Origin: Rhizobium deserti
Lineage (GTDB): Bacteria > Pseudomonadota > Alphaproteobacteria > Rhizobiales > Rhizobiaceae
Length of the DNA: 64,000 nucleotides
Direction: 5' to 3'
NCBI RefSeq assembly: GCF_004358025.1
Contig: NZ_SMTL01000005.1
Span: 186,001-250,000 of the forward strand
Shown piece by piece: positions 54,494-63,593 of this stretch. The notes under the pieces are model-generated. The model made no database searches and was not told the DNA's origin. It saw nothing but the letters and a program-made list of their open reading frames with translations. Numbering within the stretch: the first letter of the stretch is position 1; every line of letters begins with the position of its first letter. A program made the translations under genes and the position numbers.

Positions 54494-55363
54494 TTACGCG
54501 GCAAAACCGTAAAGTCGCGCTGGATTTTCCACGAGCAGTCGCCGACGATCCTCCTCATCGACAGCCAGCCGCGGCACCAGATCCACGAGATCGGCTTCAT
54601 CGACCGACTCCTTGAGGTTCGGGTGCGGGAAATCGGTTCCCCAGAGAGTTCGCTCCGGGCTTGCCTTGATCAGCGCCTGTGCAAATGGTACGGCCGCATC
54701 GAAGGGAAAACGGGAAATCCGCTCCGAGCCGCAAACCTTGATCCAGCAGTTTTCCCGGCGCACGAGTTCGAGCAGTGCCTGGAAGGCCGGTTGCTCGCTG
54801 CCGAGGCTCGTATCGACACGTCCCATGTGATCGATCACGAAAGGAACCGGCAGGCGAGTCATCATGTCGGAGAGCGGCACGATGTCGGCTGCATCCAGAT
54901 GCAGCACGACATGCCAGCCACGTTGGGCAATCCTGTCGATCACCCGGTTGAAAACAGCCATGTCTGGCGCGCCGCCCAGGTGGCGGACGAAGTTGAAGCG
55001 AACGCCGCGCACGCCACCATCGTCCAGTTCCTGATAACCCCTGTCGTCGAGGCTGTCGTCGACGATGGCGACGCCGCGATAGCGATCGGGTCGCCAAGCG
55101 ATGGCGTCCAGCATGGCGCGATTGTCGGTTCCGTGGCAGCTTGCCTGGACGATCACCGCTCGCTCAACGCCAACACGGTCGTGGAGCGCGGCCAATGCCT
55201 CCTTGGGTGCATCTTCGGGGGTATAGCTGCGGCTTGCCGAATAGGGGAAGACGTTCCCCGGCCCGAACACGTGGCAATGCGCATCGCAGCTGCCGGCCGG
55301 CAAGATGAATTCAGGCCGGCGCTTTTCAGTGCCTTGCAGCCTTTGGTCGTGATGATCGTTCAT
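54494..55363 (-). CDS. amidohydrolase-2 family enzyme (LigI/PDC hydrolase-like)
   Basis: A 289-residue metal-dependent hydrolase of the amidohydrolase-2 family. Metal and substrate motifs: CDAHCHVFGPGNVFPYSASR (HxH), RGVRFNFVRHLGG, VIDHMGRVD and GTDFPHPNLKESV (catalytic Asp). The closest recognisable relatives are 2-pyrone-4,6-dicarboxylate lactonases (LigI). Its start overlaps the end of the TetR gene (ATGA). With a TctC receptor and an Fe-alcohol dehydrogenase alongside it likely handles a lactone or dicarboxylate from aromatic breakdown; exact substrate unproven. Confidence 0.82.
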   Translation of the reverse strand: MNDHHDQRLQGTEKRRPEFILPAGSCDAHCHVFGPGNVFPYSASRSYTPEDAPKEALAALHDRVGVERAVIVQASCHGTDNRAMLDAIAWRPDRYRGVAIVDDSLDDRGYQELDDGGVRGVRFNFVRHLGGAPDMAVFNRVIDRIAQRGWHVVLHLDAADIVPLSDMMTRLPVPFVIDHMGRVDTSLGSEQPAFQALLELVRRENCWIKVCGSERISRFPFDAAVPFAQALIKASPERTLWGTDFPHPNLKESVDEADLVDLVPRLAVDEEDRRRLLVENPARLYGFAA

Positions 55364-56037
55364 GCTCTCTCCCCTTCAAAGCTTCCTGCCCTTTCAGGCT
55401 GCATCGCCTCAGCCGAGAGGCTGCGGAAGCTGGAATAACTTGCTTCGACGATTGCGTTCGCAGCAGCCTGCTGGTCGTTTCCGTCGACGGCTCCTCCCGA
55501 TAAGCGGGTGACACGTTCGGGATTGATCAGGGCATAGTAGAGCGAGCCGAGCAGAAACTGGCTGCGCCAGACGAGGCCATCCAAAGGCGCACCGGGAATA
55601 CAGTCTGCGAAGGCACGGATGAAGGCCTGGCTGGTTTCGTCGAATGCTTCGGCAATGATGGCCTGCGCATCCGGATTGCCCTCAGCCGACAGAACCGCCC
55701 GCATGCGGGTAAATTCGGCGCCGCCGCCGTCTCCTGCCGACGACGACAGAAAGGCGGGCATGACATAGGCTCTTAGTACCGCCATCAGACGCTCGTCGCG
55801 ATCGCTGATCCGCAAGGCTTCACGCAGGAGCTCGCGGCGCCGCGCATTCATCGGCTGCGTGTGGCGCTCGTAGATTTCCTTGAGGAGGTTGGCTTTGGAG
55901 CCGAAATGGTAGGTGAGGCTCCCAACATTTGCGCCTGAAGCCTTGGCAATGTCGCGCAGGGAAACGGCATTGTAGCCGCTGCGGGAAAACAGCGTCACGG
56001 CATTCTGCAAAAGGTTTTCCCTGATGCTGGGGCGCAT
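55360..56037 (-). CDS. TetR-family transcriptional regulator
   Basis: A 225-residue regulator. The N-terminal helix-turn-helix is in LLQNAVTLFSRSGYNAVSLR, DIAKASGANVGSLTYHFGSK; the C-terminal ligand domain is family-divergent. It is first in a minus-strand operon with the amidohydrolase and TctC genes and divergent from the Fe-alcohol dehydrogenase gene. The imperfect palindrome just upstream is a likely operator. Confidence 0.9.
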   Translation of the reverse strand: MRPSIRENLLQNAVTLFSRSGYNAVSLRDIAKASGANVGSLTYHFGSKANLLKEIYERHTQPMNARRRELLREALRISDRDERLMAVLRAYVMPAFLSSSAGDGGGAEFTRMRAVLSAEGNPDAQAIIAEAFDETSQAFIRAFADCIPGAPLDGLVWRSQFLLGSLYYALINPERVTRLSGGAVDGNDQQAAANAIVEASYSSFRSLSAEAMQPERAGSFEGERA

Positions 56038-56069
56038 GCTTGTCTTTAACGTTCGGTTGTTCTGCTGTC

Positions 56070-56085
56070 TTGTACAGTTGTATAA
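56070..56085. promoter_or_regulatory. candidate TetR operator
   Basis: TTGTACAGTTGTATAA reads nearly the same on both strands (12 of 16 positions). It lies 33 nt upstream of the TetR start and 99 nt upstream of the Fe-alcohol dehydrogenase, where a repressor could shut both promoters. Confidence 0.45.
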
Positions 56086-56183
56086 ATTGCCGCAGGTGTC
56101 AACGGCCGTTCGGAACTGTTCATGCCCGTGGCCCGCGTTTGCGTTTGGTGCTAGATCATCTGCCTCGGATGGGAGGCCGAATT

Positions 56184-57344
56184 ATGCGTGACTTCATCTT
56201 CAACACGACGCCGGCGCTTGTGTTTAAAGCGGGTGCGGCTCGAGAACTTGCCTCACATATAGGCAAGCTTCTTGGGCCATCCGTGCTTTTCGTCACTGAT
56301 CCTGGACTGCAGAAGCTGGGCCTTTGCGAACCGGCGCTTGCTTCGCTTTTGGCGTCCGGCGCCAGTGTCGAGACCTTTGCCGAGGTCGAGGCGGATCCGT
56401 CATTGGAAACCTTGATGCGTGCCGTGAACCTTGGTCGAGCAAAGGCAGTGACCGGCGTGATCGGCTTTGGCGGCGGATCGTCGCTGGACGTGGCCAAGCT
56501 GGCTGCCTTGCTGCTCGGTTCCGGCGAGGATATCGACGCTGCCTGGGGCGTCGGCAATGCCAAGGGCCCGCGCCTGCCGCTCGTTCTCGTGCCCACCACG
56601 GCCGGGACCGGCTCGGAAGTGACGCCGGTTTCGATCATCACTGTAGGGCTAGAGGAGAAACGCGGCGTGTCGTCGAGCCTCAATCTCCCGGACCTTGCCG
56701 TGCTCGATCCGGAACTCACACTCGGATTGCCCCCCGCCATCACGGCTGCCACGGGTCTCGACGCAATGGTGCATGCCATCGAGGCCTATGCTTCCACAAA
56801 TATCAACAACAACCCGGTCTCCAAGATGCTGGCGCGCCAGGCGCTGCAACTGCTCGGCGCGCATATTGAAAACGTGGTGCGGGATGGCGCGTGCATCGAG
56901 GGCCGCGGAGCCATGCTGCTGGGATCCATGTTGGCAGGGCAGGCTTTTGCAAATTCACCCGTCGCCGCCGTCCACGCCCTGGCTTACCCGATCGGCGGAC
57001 GCTTCCATGTACCACACGGGCTCTCCAATGCTCTCGTATTGCCACATGTGCTGCGCTTCAATGCGACCGAGGCCGCTCATCTCTATGCCGAGATCGCCGC
57101 GGATGCTTTTCCCCAGCTGGCAAGGGAGCAGGACAAACATGCTTGCTGCTCGGCTTTCGTGGAGGAGCTTGCCGCCCTTTCGGCGCGCCTCGGCCTGCCG
57201 CAGCGCCTTCGAGAAGTCGGTGTCGCGCGCCTCGATCTGCCGACACTGGCTGCCGATGCGATGAAGCAGCAGCGGCTGCTGGTCAACAACCCGCGCATCG
57301 TTAAAGAGGAAGATGCTCTGGCAATCTACCAGGCGGCGTTCTGA
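56184..57344 (+). CDS. iron-dependent alcohol dehydrogenase (maleylacetate reductase-like)
   Basis: A 386-residue group III dehydrogenase. The nucleotide site shows GFGGGSSLDVAKLAALLLG, the TAGTGSEVTP motif follows, and metal-binding histidines are in VHALAYPIGGRFHVPHGLSN. GGGAGG lies 7 nt before the ATG, which starts MRDFIFNTTPALVFKAGAAR; the frame upstream is untranslated leader. Both Fe-alcohol dehydrogenases and maleylacetate reductases fit; length and the HGLSNALVLPHVLRFN segment favour a general Fe-ADH. Divergent from the TetR gene, so a shared substrate pathway is likely. Confidence 0.85.
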   Translation: MRDFIFNTTPALVFKAGAARELASHIGKLLGPSVLFVTDPGLQKLGLCEPALASLLASGASVETFAEVEADPSLETLMRAVNLGRAKAVTGVIGFGGGSSLDVAKLAALLLGSGEDIDAAWGVGNAKGPRLPLVLVPTTAGTGSEVTPVSIITVGLEEKRGVSSSLNLPDLAVLDPELTLGLPPAITAATGLDAMVHAIEAYASTNINNNPVSKMLARQALQLLGAHIENVVRDGACIEGRGAMLLGSMLAGQAFANSPVAAVHALAYPIGGRFHVPHGLSNALVLPHVLRFNATEAAHLYAEIAADAFPQLAREQDKHACCSAFVEELAALSARLGLPQRLREVGVARLDLPTLAADAMKQQRLLVNNPRIVKEEDALAIYQAAF

Positions 57345-57421
57345 ACGGAACTAACGGCTTGGAAGCCGATTATCTGTCTTGCAAGCCGGCGCGTCCGGAA
57401 CCGTCAGGATGGAAACGTTCC

Positions 57422-59728
57422 ATGAGCTCTCATGTCCGTATTAAACGCTATGAAGGTCCTGCCGGCGGCTGGGGCTCGGTCCAGTCGTTGTTCAAGAATG
57501 CCCTGAAGAACAAGGTGCGGCTTTCTACCCTCGACGCCCTGCTGCACCAGAACAAAAAGTCCGGGTTTGCCTGCGTCAGCTGTGCCTGGGCAAAGCCCGC
57601 CAAGCCGCATCCTGCGGAGTTTTGCGAGAATGGCGCCAAAGCGACCATCTGGGAGCTGACCAGCAAGAAAGCGACACCCGATTTCTTTGCCGCGCATACG
57701 GTGACCGAACTGCGGAGCTGGGATGATTACAGCCTTGAGGCCGTGGGACGGCTGACCCATCCGATGCGCTATGACCATCTGCTCGACATCTACGAGCCGG
57801 TTTCCTGGCAGCTCGCTTTCGAAGAAATCGGTCGGGAGCTGAAGGCGATCCGCGCCGACGATCCGAAGAAGGTGGTCTTTTACGCCTCGGGCCGGGCGTC
57901 CCTCGAAACATCATACATGTATCAGCTCCTGGCACGGCTGTATGGCAACAACAATCTCCCCGACAGTTCCAACATGTGCCACGAGACCACATCCGTTGCG
58001 CTGCCGGAAGTGATCGGACAACCGGTCGGTACTGTGCGGCTCGATGATTTCGAGCACGCGGACGCGATTTTCTTCTTTGGCCAGAATACCGGGTCGAACA
58101 GCCCGCGCATGCTGCACCAGCTGCAAGAGGCTGCGAAGCGCGGCTGTACCATCATCACCTTCAACCCCTTGAAGGAACGGGGGCTGGAACGCTTTACCAA
58201 TCCGCAGAGCCCCACCGAGATGCTGACAGGCTCGGAGACCAGGATCAGCCATCGCTATTATCAGGTCAAGGCAGGCGGCGACATTGCTGCGATTACCGGC
58301 ATCTGCAAATCCTTGTTCGAGCGGGAAGCGGCCTCAGGCGGCATTCTCGACCATGCCTTCATTGCCGAGCACTGTCATGGATTTGATGATTTTCGCGCCT
58401 ACTGTCATGAGCAGTCCTGGGGCGTGCTGGAAGCGGAATCGGGCTTGAAGCGCGAGGAAATGGAGGAGGCGGCCGCCATCTACGCACGTGCAAACGCCGT
58501 GATGGGCGTCTTCGGCATGGGTCTCACTCAACACAAGCACGGCGTTACCTCAGTTCAGACATTGATCAATCTGCTGCTTCTGCGCGGCAATATCGGCAAG
58601 CCCGGCGCCGGGATCTGTCCGGTGCGCGGCCATTCCAATGTACAGGGACAGCGCACCGTTGGCATTTCGGAAAAGCCGGAGCTCGTTCCGCTCGACAAGC
58701 TCAAGGAACTCTACGGTTTCGAGCCGCCGCGTGAAGAGGGGCTAAACACCGTCGATGCCTGCTACGGCATCCTCAGCGGCGACGTCCGCGCCTTTGTCGG
58801 GCTGGGCGGAAATTTCCTGCGTGCCGTGCCGGAGACCGGCCCCATGGAGGAAGCTTGGCCGCGCATGCGCTTGACGGTACAAGTGGCGACCAAACTCAAC
58901 CGAGGCCATCTCTTCAACGGCGATGTTGCCTATCTGCTGCCTTGCCTCGGTCGCATCGAGGTGGATCGGCAGGAAACCGGCCTGCAGGTGGTAACGATGG
59001 AAGACTCCACCGCATGCTTCCATGCCTCCAAAGGTCGCGCGAGGCCGATCAGTGAACACCTTCTGTCGGAGCCGAAAATCGTTGCCGAAATCGCCAAGGC
59101 GAGTCTGCCTGTCAATCCTCAGGTGCCTTGGGACGATTGGGTGGCCGATTATTCGGAGGTTCGCAATGCAATCGAAGCGACCTACCCGGAGATCTTCAAG
59201 GACTTCAACAAGCGCATGTGGACGCCTGGCGGCTTTGAAAAGCCGTTGTCGGCGAACAAGCGAGAGTGGAAGACCGAAACCGGAAAGGCCAATTTTAGGG
59301 TTCCGAAAGCACTGTCGGCGAGCTTCGACAACGGCGCGGACAAGGATGTGCTCCGCCTTATCACGCTGCGCAGCAACGATCAGTTCAACACGACGGTCTA
59401 TGGCTATAGCGACCGTTTCCGTGGAGTGGAAGGCACCCGTATGATCGTTTTCCTTAATCCTGCAGACATGGCGCGGCTCGGGCTTCGCGACGCCGATATA
59501 GTGACGCTGGAAACGGCGTCGAGCGACAACGTGGCCCGTTCACGGCCCGGTCTGAGGGTTGTTCCTTACAACATTCCTGAAGGTTGCTGCGGCGCCTATT
59601 ATCCTGAATGCAACGTTCTGATCCCGCTGGCGCAGCATGCGGAACAGAGCAAGGTGCCGGCGGCAAAATCGGTGCCGGTGCGGGTTGTGAAACAGGATGG
59701 CCAGATCCAGCTGCAGGCCGCGGAATAG
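57422..59728 (+). CDS. FdhF/YdeP-family molybdopterin oxidoreductase
   Basis: A 768-residue cytoplasmic molybdenum enzyme of the YdeP group, annotated as formate-dehydrogenase-like. N-terminal GPAGGWGSVQSLFKNAL and the cysteine set CVSCAWAKPAKPHPAEFCEN are typical of the group; the cofactor region holds SNMCHETTSVALPEVIGQPV and GQNTGSNSPRMLHQL. The C-terminal molydopterin dinucleotide-binding domain has LITLRSNDQFNTTVYGYSDR. An ATG at 57422 gives the family N-terminus; no strong Shine-Dalgarno is seen. It follows the dehydrogenase by 77 nt on the same strand. E. coli YdeP is tied to acid resistance; the substrate is not known. Confidence 0.88.
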   Translation: MSSHVRIKRYEGPAGGWGSVQSLFKNALKNKVRLSTLDALLHQNKKSGFACVSCAWAKPAKPHPAEFCENGAKATIWELTSKKATPDFFAAHTVTELRSWDDYSLEAVGRLTHPMRYDHLLDIYEPVSWQLAFEEIGRELKAIRADDPKKVVFYASGRASLETSYMYQLLARLYGNNNLPDSSNMCHETTSVALPEVIGQPVGTVRLDDFEHADAIFFFGQNTGSNSPRMLHQLQEAAKRGCTIITFNPLKERGLERFTNPQSPTEMLTGSETRISHRYYQVKAGGDIAAITGICKSLFEREAASGGILDHAFIAEHCHGFDDFRAYCHEQSWGVLEAESGLKREEMEEAAAIYARANAVMGVFGMGLTQHKHGVTSVQTLINLLLLRGNIGKPGAGICPVRGHSNVQGQRTVGISEKPELVPLDKLKELYGFEPPREEGLNTVDACYGILSGDVRAFVGLGGNFLRAVPETGPMEEAWPRMRLTVQVATKLNRGHLFNGDVAYLLPCLGRIEVDRQETGLQVVTMEDSTACFHASKGRARPISEHLLSEPKIVAEIAKASLPVNPQVPWDDWVADYSEVRNAIEATYPEIFKDFNKRMWTPGGFEKPLSANKREWKTETGKANFRVPKALSASFDNGADKDVLRLITLRSNDQFNTTVYGYSDRFRGVEGTRMIVFLNPADMARLGLRDADIVTLETASSDNVARSRPGLRVVPYNIPEGCCGAYYPECNVLIPLAQHAEQSKVPAAKSVPVRVVKQDGQIQLQAAE

Positions 59729-59787
59729 CGGGCGTCACAAGCTTGGTTCGATGAGCTCACAGGAAGTTGCGCGACGAGCTCGGGCTG

Positions 59788-60957
59788 CTATCGCTTGCGG
59801 ATATAGTCCGCGAGCCGCTCGGCGGCATCTTCTATCTGCCGAGGATCGCGCAGGAAACAAGCGCGCATAAAGGCTTGCCCACCGGCTCCGAATGCGGTTC
59901 CCGGAGCGAGCCCGACGCCCGTCTTGTCGACGATACTGAAGGCTTCCGCCCGGCTGTCGGTGACGCCGTCGATGGTCAAAAAGGCATAGAGGGCACCGGG
60001 CGGCTTCAATGTTTCCACGCGATTGGTGGCGATCAGGGCGTCGCACAGGATGTCCCGCGATTTGCGTGCACGCTCGATATTGGTCTGGATAAAGTCATCG
60101 CCGTGATCGAGCGCGGCAATCGCGCCGCGCTGCATGAACTGCGCCACGCCAGAGGTCGAATATTGGATGAGGTTGGTGAGGGTCTGGCCGATTTCCGCCG
60201 GAGCAACCATCCAGCCGACCCGCCAGCCGGTCATGCACCAGTTCTTGGAGAACGAATTGGCGAAGATGATGCGGTCGTCCGGTTCCATGATATCCATGAA
60301 AGACGACGCCCGATTGCCGTTAAAAGTGTACAGTCCGTAGATTTCGTCGGCGATGATCCACAGACTGTGTCGGCGGGCCAGTGCAAGAACAGCCTGAAGG
60401 TCCTCCTGACAGGCCGTCCATCCCGTCGGGTTTGATGGCGAGTTGATGAAAAGCGCCGTTGTTCTCGGCGTAATGGCATCTTCCAGCTTTTGGACGTCCA
60501 GCGACCAGTGACCCTCGATGAAATCAAGAACAACCGGTATGGCCTTGGCTTCCGCCACACCGATCGCGCTAACGACGTTCGGCCATGCCGGGGAAAGATA
60601 AACGATCTCATCCCCGGACGAGGCAACCGTTTGAATGGCGAGCACGATCGACTGCATGCCGGAGCCGGTGACATAGATATTTTCGACTGAAAGTTCGGCC
60701 GAATAATGCCTCTGATAATATCGTAAGATCGCTTGTCGCAGTTCGGGAATACCCTGCGTCCAGGTATAGAAGGTTTCGCCGCCCGCAAGAGCGGCGCTGG
60801 CTGCATTGGTGATGAAGTCGGGCGTCGGCAGGTCGCCTTCGCCGATCCAAAGCGGCATCAGGTTTTCCCGACCCCTTGCATAAGCGACAATTTCGCCAAT
60901 ACCGCTTCTGGACGCGGCCGCTGCGCGACTGCTGATTTCAGCTCTTTCCAACTTCAT
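59788..60957 (-). CDS. class I/II PLP aminotransferase
   Basis: A 389-residue aspartate-aminotransferase-fold enzyme. GEGDLPTPDFITNAA is the N-terminal substrate segment, INSPSNPTGW binds the cofactor, IIADEIYGLYTF holds the Asp to the pyridine nitrogen and NSFSKNWCMTGWRVGWM the Schiff-base lysine. The start is ATG 60957 or GTG 60975. Last in a minus-strand series of genes for D-amino acid or hydantoin metabolism. The amino donor is unknown. Confidence 0.88.
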   Translation of the reverse strand: MKLERAEISSRAAAASRSGIGEIVAYARGRENLMPLWIGEGDLPTPDFITNAASAALAGGETFYTWTQGIPELRQAILRYYQRHYSAELSVENIYVTGSGMQSIVLAIQTVASSGDEIVYLSPAWPNVVSAIGVAEAKAIPVVLDFIEGHWSLDVQKLEDAITPRTTALFINSPSNPTGWTACQEDLQAVLALARRHSLWIIADEIYGLYTFNGNRASSFMDIMEPDDRIIFANSFSKNWCMTGWRVGWMVAPAEIGQTLTNLIQYSTSGVAQFMQRGAIAALDHGDDFIQTNIERARKSRDILCDALIATNRVETLKPPGALYAFLTIDGVTDSRAEAFSIVDKTGVGLAPGTAFGAGGQAFMRACFLRDPRQIEDAAERLADYIRKR

Positions 60958-61094
60958 ACAATGCTCTGCCTTCACTGCCTGTCATTGAGTCTGCACTAGG
61001 CCGCTGCCGCGAAAGCGTCAATATGACGTGACGGTCTCGGTTGGTCTCCACGTTATCGGTCCAGCCCCAGCTGAGCCGCAGCGCTGAGATAAGT

Positions 61095-61949
61095 TCAGAT
61101 TGCGCTTGCCATCTTGTCGCGAATATAGAGCTCGCGAAGGCGCAAGGTGAGTGGACCCGGCCTGCCATCACCCACAGGCTGTCCGTCGATGGCCGTTACC
61201 GGCAGAACGAAGCTCGTCGCCGACGTGATGAAGGCCTCGGCGGCATCCTTTGCCTCGTCGGGTGTAAAGGCGCGTTCCTCGAACGGAATACCGGCCGCCT
61301 CGGCGATCTCAAGGATACTGGCGCGGGTAATGCCGTGCAGGATGGCCGTCGACAGGCCGCGCGTCACCAGCTTGCCGTCACGGTTGATGATATGGGCCGT
61401 GGCGGAAGTCGCTTCCGTCACGAAGCCATCCTCGACCAGCCAGGCGTCGTCCGCTCCCTGCGACATTGCCTGCATCTTTGCCATCGACGGGTAGAGAAGC
61501 TGAACCGTCTTGATGTCGCGCCTTTTCCAGCGTTGATCGGGCAGCAGTGCCACGGCCATGCCCGTCGCCACCTTCGGATTGTCGAGTACCGATTTCGCCT
61601 GCGTGAACAGGGTCAGCGTCGGGATCGCGTCTTTGGGGAAAGCGAAATCACGATCTGCGGCGCCGCGGGAAATTTGCAGGTAGATCAGACCCTCCATCAG
61701 CGCGTTGCGGCTGACGATTTCCCGGTGGACGTCGAGGAGTTGCTCGGCAGTCAACGGGCAGGCGATGCCAAGTTCCGCAATCGACCGCTGCAGTCTGGCG
61801 GCATGGCCGGCGTAGTCCACCAATTTGCCATCGACAACGCCGGTTACTTCGTAGATGGCGTCGGCGAACAGGAAGCCGCGGTCGAAGATGGAGACTTTGG
61901 CACCGGCCTCGGCAAGCCATTCGCCGTTAAGATAAACAATTCGGTTCAA
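61095..61949 (-). CDS. D-amino acid aminotransferase-type (class IV) transaminase
   Basis: A 284-residue fold-type IV transaminase. VSIFDRGFLFADAIYEVTGV is the family start, RRDIKTVQLLYPSMAKMQA contains the Schiff-base lysine (DIK), and VEDGFVTEATSATAHIIN holds the cofactor-binding Glu. I start at TTG 61949 because GAGG lies 8 nt upstream and NRIVYLNGEWL is the usual N-terminus; the ATG 36 nt upstream has no site. D-amino acid aminotransferases and branched-chain enzymes share these motifs, but the length and the hydantoin racemase and hydantoinase upstream favour D-amino acids. Confidence 0.85.
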   Translation of the reverse strand: MNRIVYLNGEWLAEAGAKVSIFDRGFLFADAIYEVTGVVDGKLVDYAGHAARLQRSIAELGIACPLTAEQLLDVHREIVSRNALMEGLIYLQISRGAADRDFAFPKDAIPTLTLFTQAKSVLDNPKVATGMAVALLPDQRWKRRDIKTVQLLYPSMAKMQAMSQGADDAWLVEDGFVTEATSATAHIINRDGKLVTRGLSTAILHGITRASILEIAEAAGIPFEERAFTPDEAKDAAEAFITSATSFVLPVTAIDGQPVGDGRPGPLTLRLRELYIRDKMASAI

Positions 61950-62010
61950 GCTATTTTCCTCGTTATATTCAAATTCGGCTATCAATTGGGAATTACGTCG
62001 GTTCAGCGCC

Positions 62011-62934
62011 TTAAGTGACGATGGCAGCCTCGCTGATCGCTCGTTTCATTTCGGCAATGAAGCCGTGCAGCAGGCGCGACCGCGGTACGCCTTTGCGGGT
62101 GATCATCACCGCCGCCACCTCGCAGGGCGGCTGGAACGGCCGCTGCACGAGGCCGTGCGAAAACTGCTGCATGGCGCTGTAGGGATCGACCACGGCCGCG
62201 CCCACGCCGGCACTGGCCAGCAGGGCTGCGGTTGCGCAATAGCGTACCTCGACGCGCGGCTCATAAGGCGCGCCGTCCCGCTCAAAGGCATTTCGCAACA
62301 TCTGGCCCATGCGAGATTCGGCTTCCAAGCCTATGAAGCCATGTTCGACAAGATCCCCGACGGCCACTTCATTCTTGGCCGCAAGGGCGTGCTCCTTCAG
62401 GGCCACGGCAACCATATGGGTGCGGGCAAGGGTCTCGATATTGACGGAAGGGTGCCGCTCGAGCGCAAGACCAAAGCCAATATCTGCCGCTCCGTTCTGC
62501 ACGGCGTCGATAACGTGTTCGAGGCGGCGCACATCATAAGCAACGGAAACATCCCGCCGATCCTTGAGAAAGCGTGCCAGCGCCACAGGCGCGACCGTGT
62601 TGCCGAGCGGCGGTGTCGACATGATCCTCAGGCGTCCCGATGTGCCGTGACGCATGGCGCGGGCGCGAGCTGAAAAATTGCGCAGCATGCTGAAGACCGG
62701 CCGTACATCCTCGAACAGCAGCATAGCCTCTTCGGTCGGCTCGAGGCGCCGATGCAGGCGTTCGAAGAGTGTAACGCCGAGCTGGCTTTCGAGCTGCCGG
62801 ATGCCGTTCGAGACGGCTGGCTGCGATATGCCGAGCTGTTCCGCCGCCTCGACCGTGGTATCGCATCGCATCATCGCCCCGAAAATCTCCAGGAGACGCA
62901 ACGAAATATCGGGTTTCTGCTCGGGCTCGGTCAT
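62011..62934 (-). CDS. LysR-type transcriptional regulator
   Basis: A 307-residue LysR regulator. The N-terminal helix-turn-helix lies in FGAMMRCDTTVEAAEQLGIS, QPAVSNGIRQLESQLGVTLF, and the effector domain follows with GRLRIMSTPPLGNTVAPVAL. Its ATG overlaps the stop of the hydantoin-racemase-like gene (ATGA), so it is co-transcribed with the enzymes rather than divergent as usual. It probably controls this operon. Confidence 0.92.
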   Translation of the reverse strand: MTEPEQKPDISLRLLEIFGAMMRCDTTVEAAEQLGISQPAVSNGIRQLESQLGVTLFERLHRRLEPTEEAMLLFEDVRPVFSMLRNFSARARAMRHGTSGRLRIMSTPPLGNTVAPVALARFLKDRRDVSVAYDVRRLEHVIDAVQNGAADIGFGLALERHPSVNIETLARTHMVAVALKEHALAAKNEVAVGDLVEHGFIGLEAESRMGQMLRNAFERDGAPYEPRVEVRYCATAALLASAGVGAAVVDPYSAMQQFSHGLVQRPFQPPCEVAAVMITRKGVPRSRLLHGFIAEMKRAISEAAIVT

Positions 62935-63593
62935 GGTTTTTGCGACAACAGGCCGCCAAGTGCCATGGCGACGGCCGCCTGGGTAGGATCGATCACCCGC
63001 ACGCCCAGTTGTCTTTCCAGCCGCAGCCGGTGACCGGACATCCCGGCACAACCAAGCACAATTGCGCCGGCGCCCATCTGACGAAGCTTCGCACCGGCCT
63101 TGACTAAAGCGCTATAGCTCTCTTCGCCATGGCCGCTTTGGGCAACGCTGATCGTGCCGTCAAGCGCCACTTCGCCCGCCAAACGGCCCTCGACGCCAAG
63201 CCTGCGCAGATTGCGCAGGTGCCGGGGAATGGAGATTTCCGCCACGGCGATGACACCGAACAGATCGGCGACGGCCAATGCGCTGAGGACGCCCGCATCT
63301 TGAATGCCGTAGACCGGTGCTGCCGTTAGAGAGCGGGCGAGGTCGAGGCCTGGCTGGGAATAACAGGCGAGCACATAGGCCGAGGCATCCGGCCGGCTTT
63401 CGATCAATGCGCCGGTGCGTAAACCGGCTTCATCGACGTCGCGCTGGCTCATGATGCCGAGCGGACTTTCCTTGATCGTCACGCATTCGATTTCCGGGTC
63501 ACCCGGAAACATCATGCCGGATAAGGCGTCCCGTAGGCCTTGCGTGACCTCCTCGGAACTGTTCGGGTTGATGACGAGGATCGGGCCACTCAT
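62931..63593 (-). CDS. Asp/Glu/hydantoin racemase family protein
   Basis: A 220-residue racemase. The two catalytic cysteines appear in VLACYSQPGLDLARS and VLGCAGMSGHRL. ILVINPNSSEEVTQGLRDAL is the usual N-terminus of hydantoin racemases. It overlaps the hydantoinase stop (ATGA) and the following LysR start. Likely racemises a 5-substituted hydantoin so that a D-specific hydantoinase can use both forms. Confidence 0.88.
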   Translation of the reverse strand: MSGPILVINPNSSEEVTQGLRDALSGMMFPGDPEIECVTIKESPLGIMSQRDVDEAGLRTGALIESRPDASAYVLACYSQPGLDLARSLTAAPVYGIQDAGVLSALAVADLFGVIAVAEISIPRHLRNLRRLGVEGRLAGEVALDGTISVAQSGHGEESYSALVKAGAKLRQMGAGAIVLGCAGMSGHRLRLERQLGVRVIDPTQAAVAMALGGLLSQKP

